This document shows, piece after piece, positions 21,051 to 29,464 of a stretch of DNA of 64,000 nucleotides. How positions within the stretch are numbered: position 1 is the first letter of the stretch; every line of letters starts with the position of its first letter. The translations under genes were made by a program, and so were the position numbers. The notes beneath the pieces are model-generated. The model saw only the letters and a program-made list of their open reading frames with translations, had not been told where the DNA came from and made no database searches. Origin of the DNA: Ctena decussata (Eukaryota > Mollusca > Bivalvia > Lucinida > Lucinidae). The stretch spans positions 2,211,415-2,275,414 of the forward strand of contig OZ022506.1 of the NCBI GenBank assembly GCA_963989385.1, given 5' to 3'.

Positions 21051-21181
21051 GGGCTGGGCAGAAAGGCCACACGTCCCAGCCCCAACAGAATGAAAAACAT
21101 AGTGGCCAAATAAAGAAAAAGAAACAGGTTGCTGAGACTTCTAGTCCGCACTCAGAAAGAACAGTCGCTAACCAAAGTAGG
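21051..21181 (+). repeat. Gag-protease spacer with 60 bp direct duplication
   Basis: 'gttgctgagacttctagtcc' occurs at about 21129 and 21189 with the surrounding 50 bases, an exact 60 bp period. Each copy contains a CTTCTAG loop (21138 and 21198). The first copy is upstream of the protease ATG, the second is just inside it. Confidence 0.75.
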
Positions 21182-22342
21182 ATGCAAGTTGCTGAGACTT
21201 CTAGTCCGCACTCAGAAACAGTAGGCGCTAACCAAGGGAAGCAACTTATTCCCCCAGCGAATTCTTTCCCTAAAAAAATTCAGAAAGAAGAAGGAATAAG
21301 TCAACAGAAAGAAAAAGACAGTGAAAAACAGTCTGTAACAGCAGAAGAAAATAGTGTAAAACAGTCTGTAACAGCAGGAAAAGATAGTGTCACCCAAAAT
21401 CAACAGCAGACCAATGGTGATGGGATTTCTAATCCTATTTCTATCGGTAATGCTGAAAAGGTTACACAAAAGAAGCAAGAGAAACCTAGCATTCATCGAG
21501 TGTGTGCCGGTTCTTCTTTCGTTCGTTTAAAAGTTGGCAATAAATGGGTAAGAGCCAGAATTGATTCAGGTGCAGACATAACTATTCTGTCATCTCAGAT
21601 ATATGAAAGTTTGAAAGAGAAGCCAGCTAAAATAGAAGAAGTTACCATGCAAATGGCGGACAAAGAAATGGTGATAAAAGGATTCATCATCCAACCACTG
21701 AAGCTACAATTGGGATCGCAGACTTTTAATGAAAAGGTTTATGTGGCACCAATCAGTGATGCAATGCTGTTAGGTCATGACCTGTTACATCATCTTGGCG
21801 TGTTACTGGACATGCATTCTAACACATTAGTCCTGAATGGTGAGACAATCCCCATGGAGACAATATTCAAAGATGGAAAGCCTGTAGTGGCACGAGTGTC
21901 TTTGATAAAGAGGGTAGTGGTTCCACCAAATTCAGCCGTTCGTTTGCCATGCAAGATGGACACAAAGTTAGACGACTACTACATAGAACCGGGAGATGTA
22001 GTTATGAAAAAAGGTATTCTGATGCCCCATATTATCAGATCTTCCGAAGAAAATCCAGTAGTTTGTCTTGTAAATCCTACTTCAGGCTATAAAACATTCA
22101 ACAGACAGGAGGTGATAGGGAATGCTTATGAAATTGACAGTGTTCTAGGGGACAACTTGGTTTCCGAGTCGGCTTCTAGCCACTCAGATACGCTGAAAAA
22201 ACAAGGCAAAGAAAAAGAGCAAGGTCTGCAGTCGGCTTCCAGCCACTCAGATACGCTGAAAAAACAAGGCAAAGAAAAAGAGCAAGGTCTGCAGTCGGCT
22301 TCTAGCCACTCAGATACGCTGAAAAAACAAGGTGAGAAATGA
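21182..22342 (+). CDS. Retropepsin-type aspartic protease (pol N-terminal part)
   Basis: 386 codons from ATG 21182. Residues 1-100 are a Gln/Lys/Ser-rich linker with two 'QSVTA' repeats. The protease domain spans about 105-205 with the catalytic DSGAD at 128-132 and the conserved LLGHDLLHHLGV near 195-206, as in Ty3/gypsy retropepsins, which cut Gag and Pol as dimers. From 330 the protein is three copies of a 21-residue repeat containing ASSHSDTLKKQGKE (DNA 22164-22331); two copies carry CTTCTAG and one CTTCCAG. It then stops at 22342, ten bases after the integrase frame opens. In a complete element RT would follow here, so the C-terminus is probably created by the internal deletion. Confidence 0.9.
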   Translation: MQVAETSSPHSETVGANQGKQLIPPANSFPKKIQKEEGISQQKEKDSEKQSVTAEENSVKQSVTAGKDSVTQNQQQTNGDGISNPISIGNAEKVTQKKQEKPSIHRVCAGSSFVRLKVGNKWVRARIDSGADITILSSQIYESLKEKPAKIEEVTMQMADKEMVIKGFIIQPLKLQLGSQTFNEKVYVAPISDAMLLGHDLLHHLGVLLDMHSNTLVLNGETIPMETIFKDGKPVVARVSLIKRVVVPPNSAVRLPCKMDTKLDDYYIEPGDVVMKKGILMPHIIRSSEENPVVCLVNPTSGYKTFNRQEVIGNAYEIDSVLGDNLVSESASSHSDTLKKQGKEKEQGLQSASSHSDTLKKQGKEKEQGLQSASSHSDTLKKQGEK

Positions 22343-23372
22343 ACATTGTCTTATGATGGTGGATCAATTCACTAAATGGATTGAATGTGTGCCATTACCA
22401 ACGCAGAAAGCTGAAGAGACAGCAAAAGCTGCAATAGACAATTTCTTCTCCCGTTTTGGATTTCCGTTACAAATCTTTTCGGATCAAGGACGTAATTTTG
22501 ACAGTAAGTTGTTTGAAACTTTGTGTAAAGCTTTACAGATACACAAGTCAAGGACTACGCCATATAGACCCTCAACCAACGGTCAAGTAGAACGTTTTAA
22601 CAGGACGTTGATGGATGCTGTGAGATGTTTTCTAGGAAAATCTCAAGATAAATGGGACCAAAACATCCAGCAAATTGCTATGGCTATAAGGTCTTCAGTT
22701 AACAGAAGTACTGGTTTCACGCCTAACAAATTGATGTTGGGAAGAGAAGTCAATACTCCAGCTCAGCTGATGTTTCCGAATGCCAGAGCAGATAGACCAG
22801 AAGAGTATGGCGAATATGTGTCTAAACTACTGTCCAACCTGCAGAAAGCACACAACACTGCGAGGAGCACACTGAAAACGTCTTTAAAGCGTATGAAGCG
22901 AAACTATGATCTTAAAGTTTTATTAAGACCATATGCTGAAGGTGATGTAGTTTATCTTCTAGATACTGCTGTCACTAAAGGAAAGTCTCGCAAGCTGTGT
23001 TCCCCATGGAAAGGTCCTGCCATAATTGTGAAAAAGTTGTCGGCATACCTGTATAGGGTTAAGCTGAGGAAAGCCATCTTTGTGACGAATCATGACAGAA
23101 TGATACCATGCAGAGACAGGAATCTGCCAGCCTGGATCACTAAATTCAAGGAATCACCAGATCATTCAGATGATTTCCCACAACAGGAGAATACAGACCA
23201 TGAGGAAGTCTACTGTACATGTAGAGCACCTTGGAGTGGGAGATTTATGATTCAATGTGATTACTGTGATGAGTGGTACCACGGTTCATGTGTAAATGTC
23301 AGTGCGACTGATGCCTTAAGCAATGACAAATACAAGTGCAGGGCATGTAAGGATATTGCTCCTGCACAGTAA
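22332..23372 (+). CDS. Integrase catalytic core with C-terminal PHD finger (pol C-terminal part)
   Basis: 346 codons with no ATG at the start; the frame begins abruptly inside integrase. D11 (in MMVDQFTKW), D51 (in FSDQGRNF) and E87 (in NGQVERFN) give D-D-35-E spacing, so the active site is intact. A GPY/F-like segment (WKGPAIIVKKLSAYLYRV) is at about 226-243. Residues about 294-340 form a C4HC3 PHD finger (YCTCRAP, QCDYCDEWYHGSC, KCRACKD). PHD fingers bind histone H3 tails, and some Ty3/gypsy integrases carry a chromodomain in this place, so a targeting role is plausible but inferred. The N-terminal HHCC zinc region is missing with RT and RNase H. Confidence 0.92.
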   Translation: MRNEHCLMMVDQFTKWIECVPLPTQKAEETAKAAIDNFFSRFGFPLQIFSDQGRNFDSKLFETLCKALQIHKSRTTPYRPSTNGQVERFNRTLMDAVRCFLGKSQDKWDQNIQQIAMAIRSSVNRSTGFTPNKLMLGREVNTPAQLMFPNARADRPEEYGEYVSKLLSNLQKAHNTARSTLKTSLKRMKRNYDLKVLLRPYAEGDVVYLLDTAVTKGKSRKLCSPWKGPAIIVKKLSAYLYRVKLRKAIFVTNHDRMIPCRDRNLPAWITKFKESPDHSDDFPQQENTDHEEVYCTCRAPWSGRFMIQCDYCDEWYHGSCVNVSATDALSNDKYKCRACKDIAPAQ

Positions 23373-25842
23373 ATCTCTGCCGCATAGTGAAACACGTTTC
23401 TGTCTTTTGTCTGTTTCAGGAAAGATGGCAGAAAAGAGACCAGCTGGTGACTTTAAGGAGGTTATCAATGATTATTTGGAGCGGGGTCAAGTATACAAGC
23501 CGGCGGGAAAATTCATAAGTGAATTAGTTTTGTGCCAAAGGTACATTGGTGGCGGTGAAAAAACCAAAGGTTTACTCGAAGTTGTGCTAAGAATGGTCAA
23601 TCTGGCCAAGGAGAGACTGGCTAGTGCAACCAACAAGAAAATCTGGAAATGTTGGCTTAAGGAAGCAGCCAGAGCTCTAGACACATACCAGATTGTTGAC
23701 AGGCAGTGGATTTGCCAGAATGTCCATGATCTTCCAAAGCCCCAAGTCCTGAAGGAACAAGCCTATGACCCGATGGCTGGTAAACGAGATATCCGTTATT
23801 ACCCTAGTGCTACGGCGTCAGGATCCAAAGACAAGGAAGATGTTCTGGATGTGGAACTAAGTAAGGAAGAGGAGGATGCCCTACTGCGGAGCTCCCCGGA
23901 GAGAAAGACTCCATCTCCATCCTTATTTCCATCTCCAAGAAGGTCTCCAAGGCTTGCGAAGAAAGCTTCTCTGGCACAGGCTAGGACACAATCATCTGAG
24001 GCTTCTAGTCTCGATATTGTTGTCCAAGCTCCCAGTTCACAGTCAAGAGCATCAGACAGTGAGAGGACTTCTAGTCTTTCACGAGGGCCACCAACGCCGG
24101 CATTCTTTGTACCTGTATTCAGGGCTTCTAGCTCGGATACGGGATCACACAGACCCCAGTCTCCAAGTAAAAGATCAGGTCAGGATAATAGAAGGAAACT
24201 AGCTGATCCCAGGGCTTCTAGCTCGGACAGCCAATCTCAGAATAAAAAGGACAAAGCCAGGACTCGCCCCCAGTCCCAGGTAGCTTCTAGTTCGGGACTG
24301 GATTCTTCCAAAACACCAGAGCGTAAGGTTACACTAGGGCGAGGAATGACAATTATTGAGTATACATCAGGGGCTACAGCTACACCTGGAAAGCGGATAG
24401 CTGAGCTACCAGTGATTTCCACTTCCACTCAGAAGAAACAGAAAGTGGAAGATATTCTTGCGCAGGTGAAGGAGGCAAGAGAGGAAAAGGATAAAGAAAG
24501 AACACAAGGAAAGTCCAGGGCGAGATATCACTCCTGCTGGGTTCCAGGATGTGAATCTCAAAGGTATCTTAAAGCCCATGCCTACAAGGAGCATGTCCCT
24601 GGAATCTTCACGGAAGCTCTCCCTGCCAGTGATCCTGAAGTCCTCAAGGGAAGAAAGAAGGCCTTATCACAAGCCGCAAGATGGTTGCTCAGTCGCCCTG
24701 CTACACTGGATGAATTGTTGCATTTTGTCAACATCCAGCGATTGTTATCCGCAACAGATAATTCCAGTATTTCGGAGGTGCAGCATAAAGCTATGGTAGA
24801 ATTCTGTACTTTTCTTCAAAGTCCAGTGCCCCATGAGTTTACACTGGTGCCCGCCAATTCTCCAGGAGTTCTAATCCATTGGAAAGCAGTTCTTCTAATG
24901 TCTGCCAGTTTGGAGGATGAGGAGAGACAGTATTGGAAGGACAGTTTTCCCCAGCCGGAGGAGACAACTGAAGAAACCGAAGGTGATCTAGGACCAGTGG
25001 AGGAAGTTCTTCCAGTGGCCTTCGATAGCCATTTCTATCTGGATAGGTCACTAAAGGAATTAGGGCTACCAGTACATGGGTCTCTAAAAGATGTTCTAAC
25101 AGCCGTCCATGTAAATCAGGATGAACGAGTCAAACTTGTTGGCTCCGTTGCAGTGTTTTGTGACCCGCAGACTTACCCATCTGGTAAGAGTCTTCTAGAC
25201 CTACCAGAGGATATGTCTGTTGCTGTTGGAATCCATCCAAGACACGCCCATGGAAACCAGAAGTTCATGGAGGATTCGGTGCGAAGCCTTACAGCAATCT
25301 TGATGAATCCTCGAGTCAAGGCATTGGGGGAGATCGGCTTGGATCATACAGAACCGATGAAACATTGGCATCTCCAAGTGGATCTTCTTCACAGAGTTCT
25401 GCCACTTCTCCAAGACAACCACACATTGGTGATTCATTGCAGAGGGATGAGGAATGATTGTGGAACAGAGGCCTACCTCCTTTTATTACATGTGTTAAGG
25501 AAATATGTTAGGCCTCAGCACCCCATTCATTTACACTGCTTTGCAGGAAATCATTATGTAGTCCAGAGATGGGTGGAAGCATTCCCGAGAACCTACTTCG
25601 GATTTACCAACATGGTGCAGTCCTTCAGACAAGATCAAGTTGAGGCTCTGAAGAATATCGATGAAAGATGCCTTCTTTTGGAGTCAGATGCACCATATTT
25701 TCCAAGTATGGGTACTCGCAAGTCATCGCCTGGTCAGTTAATGACAGTCGCCAAGGCCGTGGCACAACATAAAGGAATTTTTGCCACCAATCTTCTGGAA
25801 ATTACAGTGGAGAATGCAAGACACCTCTATCTGGAACAGTAA
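23323..25842 (+). CDS. Third ORF: zinc-finger-like motif plus TatD-like metallo-hydrolase domain
   Basis: 839 codons open. The likely start is ATG 23425 (805 aa), because it lies 4 bases after the splice-acceptor-like 'tttgtctgtttcagg' and the first 34 codons overlap integrase. Numbering from 23323: a helical region of unknown type (about 35-160); a Ser/Pro/Arg-rich linker (about 180-350) with ASS repeats encoded by CTTCTAG loops; a C-x4-C-x6-H-x4-H finger-like motif (about 404-425, CWVPGC...HAYKEH); then a TatD-type domain from about 566 to the end. Motifs of that domain seen: DSHFYLD, VGIHPRHA, ALGEIGLD, LVIHC, HLHCFAG, LLLESDAPY. TatD proteins are TIM-barrel metal-dependent nucleases. Here the second His of the usual HxH is Tyr, while the Glu, two His and Asp ligands are present. 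It occupies the env position. There are no signal peptide or membrane segments, so it is not an envelope protein. Confidence 0.88.
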   Translation: MTNTSAGHVRILLLHSKSLPHSETRFCLLSVSGKMAEKRPAGDFKEVINDYLERGQVYKPAGKFISELVLCQRYIGGGEKTKGLLEVVLRMVNLAKERLASATNKKIWKCWLKEAARALDTYQIVDRQWICQNVHDLPKPQVLKEQAYDPMAGKRDIRYYPSATASGSKDKEDVLDVELSKEEEDALLRSSPERKTPSPSLFPSPRRSPRLAKKASLAQARTQSSEASSLDIVVQAPSSQSRASDSERTSSLSRGPPTPAFFVPVFRASSSDTGSHRPQSPSKRSGQDNRRKLADPRASSSDSQSQNKKDKARTRPQSQVASSSGLDSSKTPERKVTLGRGMTIIEYTSGATATPGKRIAELPVISTSTQKKQKVEDILAQVKEAREEKDKERTQGKSRARYHSCWVPGCESQRYLKAHAYKEHVPGIFTEALPASDPEVLKGRKKALSQAARWLLSRPATLDELLHFVNIQRLLSATDNSSISEVQHKAMVEFCTFLQSPVPHEFTLVPANSPGVLIHWKAVLLMSASLEDEERQYWKDSFPQPEETTEETEGDLGPVEEVLPVAFDSHFYLDRSLKELGLPVHGSLKDVLTAVHVNQDERVKLVGSVAVFCDPQTYPSGKSLLDLPEDMSVAVGIHPRHAHGNQKFMEDSVRSLTAILMNPRVKALGEIGLDHTEPMKHWHLQVDLLHRVLPLLQDNHTLVIHCRGMRNDCGTEAYLLLLHVLRKYVRPQHPIHLHCFAGNHYVVQRWVEAFPRTYFGFTNMVQSFRQDQVEALKNIDERCLLLESDAPYFPSMGTRKSSPGQLMTVAKAVAQHKGIFATNLLEITVENARHLYLEQ
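23405..23421 (+). promoter_or_regulatory. Splice-acceptor-like site before the third ORF
   Basis: The pyrimidine-rich 'ttttgtctgtttcag' followed by G lies just before ATG 23425. Together with the donor-like 'ag|gtaaac' in the 5' LTR (18032/18033) it suggests a spliced subgenomic mRNA, as retroviruses use for env. Predicted from sequence only. Confidence 0.5.
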
Positions 25843-26490
25843 AGAACATGGTGCAGACTTCTAGTCCCCATGTATATTACTCAATAACTCTATCTGGAAC
25901 AGTAAAGAACATGATACAACTGATAGCTTCTTCTGCACGTCAGATGTATATTAGTGACTGATAGAGAAAATGGCTTGTCCAACTATCCTGCCTGATCATG
26001 ACACAAGTGAACCTCCAGTTCACTAAATTTGATGGACTTCTAGTTCATCCAGCATCGTGGGCTTCTAGCTCACCAGTTATCACAGACTTCTAGTTTGTGA
26101 TAACCCGAGATCCCTGGACTTCTAGTTGGGGATAGTAATTTAAGATCCCTGGACTTCTAGTTCGGGATAGTAATTTAAGATCCCTGGACTTCTAGTTCGG
26201 GATAGTAATTTAAGATCCCTGGACTTCTAGTTCGGGATAGCAACTCAAGATCCCTGGACTTCTAGTTCGGGATAGCAGTTCAAGATTTCTGGACTTCTAG
26301 TTCGGAAATGATCATCGCTTAACCAGCCTCAGATTTCTGGACTTCTAATTCGGAAATAGTCACCCTCCAGCCAGCTCCAGATTTCTGGTCTTCTAGATCA
26401 GAACCAGCGCCCGGCCAGTTCCAGAAAAGCCTTGCAGTCTCTCTTCAAGACGCAACTTCCTTCCAGTGATGGCTTAGACTTTCAAGATAA
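25843..26490 (+). repeat. Array of hairpins with constant CTTCTAG loop
   Basis: Exact loops start at 25858, 26037, 26062, 26087, 26119, 26154, 26189, 26224, 26259, 26294 and 26390; a variant CTTCTAA is at 26342. The six from 26119 to 26294 are exactly 35 bp apart. Stems differ but pair: acatgg...ccatgt (25858), gatgga/ttcatc (26037), gtggg/ctcac (26062), tatcacaga/tttgtgata (26087), atccc...gggat (26154), atttctgga/ttcggaaat (26294), ttctggt/atcagaa (26390). The region is the 3' untranslated part of the LTR element; no ORF crosses it. Confidence 0.85.
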
Positions 26491-26502
26491 AGTGGGGAGG
26501 AG
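26491..26502 (+). promoter_or_regulatory. Polypurine tract
   Basis: AGTGGGGAGGAG lies directly before the 3' LTR, the expected place and composition for plus-strand priming. Confidence 0.8.
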
Positions 26503-26730
26503 TGTTGTGACGAGAGCCCTATTCACCGACTGCCGGATTGGTCCTATGGTTTACCTCGCCGGGAAGTAGGGAGACCTCAGGCTGAGCTGACGCATGCGCA
26601 GAGCAGACAAGCTGGTGCGGTGTAGGCGACATCTTGGAAAAAGTGAAAAGGTAAACCCTCCCGTCCTCTTTCTGGCCCGTTTCTGGTATTATTTTGCGGG
26701 GTTGGGCGAAATTAACCAGTAAATACATTA
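26503..26730 (+). repeat. 3' LTR
   Basis: 228 bp, aligned without gaps to the 5' LTR with 7 substitutions. It is followed by ATAA (26731-26734). Confidence 0.92.
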
Positions 26731-26734
26731 ATAA

Positions 26735-28540
26735 CAATTATGTCCACAAAATAATTTCGTCTTTTTCTGAGCAGTATTGAATTCTCTTATTTTTCTGAAT
26801 ATGTTGCTACTGAGAAACTTGTCAGATGTTGAAGAAAATAGTCGTTTTCCCTTTTGGTTTATTTTCTTTCGTTGGAATTCCAGTTCTAAAAATAACTATG
26901 TATATTATGTCTATAAGTGTGCGATTTCTGATGCCATTCTCCAAAGGTCAATTTTCCCTTGTTGTGAGCTCTTCTAGAGGTCCTGGCATGGTGGATGGGT
27001 TAAAACTATCCCAAAATGCAATGCAGCATGACGTCAGCTGCGTTATCTATTTTTGGCACGAACTAAAAATAGCGCTAACTGGTGTGCGAAGCAGAGTTAG
27101 GAAATCCCTTGCAAAACAACTTTTCTAATATTTTTTTGATTTACACTTTTTAGTGAAACTTATTCATTCCCTTTTATAAGTGCTTTCCAACATCTTGGAT
27201 GAAAGATCATCAAAATTATGATGCATTCCAAAGTACAGGAACCTACCTTTAAGGTGCTTTTTTATTACAGAAATGAAAGCAGTTTTCTCTAAGGAACTGA
27301 GTATCGAAAACCGCAACAAATTATCGTTAATAGTTTTCGAGATATAAAGAGTTGAATTTGTAAATTTTATGACATCTAAAAATCATTTTGAGCTGCCTCA
27401 TTAATATTCATGAGGCCTTCGATGACATCATCGATGAACACTGAAATTTTAAATTTATTTAATATTTTTTAATTGTCAAATATTTTCTTGTTGAACATTC
27501 CAAAATGGTAAAAAATTGTATCGTATTATTGGTGACACTAATAACAACTGCCCAAATTCAAAATATTGCCTATATTTGCAATTTAAGCAGTTAAATTTTC
27601 AAATTTAAATATTTAATTAAAATTTGTTAAATTTCAACGTACGTGCTTATCAGTAGATATTTTGGAACATAGTGTTTTAGATCTGTTTAATTAGGTCTCT
27701 GACAATGACTTTTGTGTACTGAAGTAAAAGAAAATGTTTTAAAATCTGTTTTTAAATTTTTTTAAATTTAATTTAACTTTTAAATAAAATTAAAATTTGT
27801 GGATGAACACTCTCATTATATTACCCAGCTAATAAACAAAGATTAAAATAATCAAAACTGTAAGATAACAATCATTTACTCTTTAGAATAAATGTTGTTA
27901 ACTAGTTTAAAAATTCATTAAAAAAATTAAAATCATCAATGACATCACAGAATAGTGCATTGTGGTTAGAAATACTTTAAAAAGCAAGGGAGATAAGTCA
28001 TGTAGGAAAAAACAGCCTTTGGATTTTTAAACTGGCATAACTTTTGAACGGATAGGAATTTTTCTATGCCATTCGTAGCATCATAATCCTCTCTCTGTCC
28101 ACTATCAAATTGCTTCAAAATTTAGCATTTATACAATTTCTTCGTAATTGACCTTTAAGGTTCCTCTTAACAGTTATATTGCAAAATTTCTAAGTGAATT
28201 TTTTACTGTTTTCCATGTCAAAACCTGGCCATATTATATACCAGATTAATTGTCCAGAAATGCTGATAAATCTGAAGCAGAAAAAGTCTATTTAAGAAAT
28301 CACTATTTAGTGAAATTTTACTTTTTTTCAGAGTTTTTGGCATAAATGTTACTTATCTCCCTTCACTCACAATCTGCAAAATAATGATGTAAAAATGTTT
28401 GTTACGCTTGCATTTAAGGACTGCCACATGAGAAAAGAACGAAAATAGCCAAATTACAACGAAATGGATGATTTCCAAAAAAATTCCATAAAAAAAAAAT
28501 TCTAACATCATCCATGTTGGAACTACTTTTTCAGCAATGT
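26735..28540. other. AT-rich non-coding DNA
   Basis: Long A/T-rich runs (especially 27460-27950) with no coding or RNA signal. It holds the right-side complements of the inverted repeat interrupted by the LTR element (about 27236-27252 and 28144-28156). A single CTTCTAG at 26971 is outside the LTR element and lacks a stem, so I take it as chance. Confidence 0.6.
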
Positions 28541-29286
28541 CAGTGATTTTTTTACCCCTGCGTCCTGCGTCTTAGACGCATAATTTTCCCAGAGGACGCA
28601 AAATATTTCCTTGGCTGCGTTCCGGGACGCATAAAAATAGCCGATCAGTAGTCCAACTTCCGATTTCGGCTTCGTTTATAAAGCTACTTATAGCAACGGT
28701 GCATTAGCAGACTGTTATATTACTGGTAAAAAACAGTACCATAGTCTTTTCTACTCCCGCTAAATACCGAAGTCTACCTGTAATACCAATAATCAATAGT
28801 AGTTGTCCAGTACCGGAGGAACATAGTATTATCGACCACGGTGATGTCTTTTACCTACGTGCAAACTTTTATTAATACACCGGGTCAATAAGTAATCATG
28901 CCTCCGAAAAACAAGAAATTCAAAGCAGCAAACATTATTTGGTCTTCTTGGGCAAGGCAAACACGCAAGGCCAGATGTTGCAGATCATGATGCGACCGAT
29001 CAAACTTCGAATCCGAAATGACAACGGATGTCTCCAAATCCAATACGCTGTCTGACAATGAGACAACAGGTCAGGTGATTTATTTTATTCCTGTAACCAC
29101 AGGAGCTTGACGTTGGTTATTTTTTACTTATAGGGCTTGTCCTTTGAAGCCCGTTAAGTTTGGGATGCAGAGAAAATATTGCTTTTGCATCCCAGTAAAG
29201 ATGCAAACCCTTGAGCTTGGGATGCAAAGATTTTAGGTCTTGTGAGTCCTGGGACTCAAAGAAGGAGATTTGTAAAAAAATCACTG
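28541..29286. mobile_element. hAT-like element, CAGTGATTTTTTTAC termini, TSD AATGT
   Basis: The left end CAGTGATTTTTTTAC is matched by the complement of the right end. AATGT flanks both sides (28536-28540 and 29287-29291). The interior holds 'gcgtcc' and 'catccc' motifs. An ATG at about 28899 begins a short basic frame (MPPKNKKFKAANI), soon closed, that may be the remains of a transposase N-terminus. A relative lies at 42257-42729 in the opposite orientation. The 5 bp duplication and CAGTG ends fit a 5-bp hAT-like group (inference). Confidence 0.75.
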
Positions 29287-29464
29287 AATGTGAACCAAAG
29301 TATGGTGGCCTGAATGCACAAACAGAAATTGTTATTTTAACTGAAAAGTATTTGAACATGAGTATGTTTATTGATTTTGATACAGCAAGTTCTGAAAGGT
29401 TTGTAAACTGAAGTTTAGATATTTTGGAAGGTTGGTTGGTTGATTTGAAGCTTATCATCCACGG

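Larger units (their letters stand above)
17885..26730 (+). mobile_element. Ty3/gypsy-type LTR retrotransposon lacking RT, with a TatD-like third ORF
   Basis: The element is 8,846 bp, bounded by two 228 bp LTRs and flanked by ATAA (17881-17884 and 26731-26734). The LTRs differ at 7 positions with no indels (about 3%), so it is neither brand new nor very old. Order: LTR, primer-binding-like site, 0.8 kb leader, gag, retropepsin, integrase core with PHD finger, TatD-like ORF, hairpin array, purine tract, LTR. The protease-to-integrase order is that of Ty3/gypsy elements, but RT, RNase H and the integrase HHCC zinc region are missing at about 22331. It can only move if supplied in trans. About 25 CTTCTAG hairpin loops run through its sense strand. 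Confidence 0.93.
17844..28156. mobile_element. Older inverted-repeat element, interrupted by the LTR retrotransposon
   Basis: 'aaaggtaggttcctgta' (about 17858-17874) has its exact complement at about 27236-27252. 'taaaggtcaatta' (about 17843) has its complement at about 28144-28156. Both pairs bracket the LTR element, so it landed inside an older inverted-repeat or foldback sequence. The order of the two right-side blocks is not a simple mirror, so the exact limits are uncertain. Confidence 0.4.

Noticed and set aside
22955..22961. A further CTTCTAG copy counted with the hairpins
   Set aside because: Only three base pairs flank it and it is in another codon register; probably chance.
23323..23424. 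First 34 codons of the third ORF as part of the protein
   Set aside because: They overlap the integrase end in another frame and lie before the splice-acceptor-like site; ATG 23425 is the better start.
26119..26300. CRISPR-like 35 bp spaced repeats
   Set aside because: The whole 35 bp unit repeats; there are no unique spacers, and it lies in the 3' end of an LTR element.
26971..26977. CTTCTAG outside the LTR element
   Set aside because: No complementary flanks; treated as chance.
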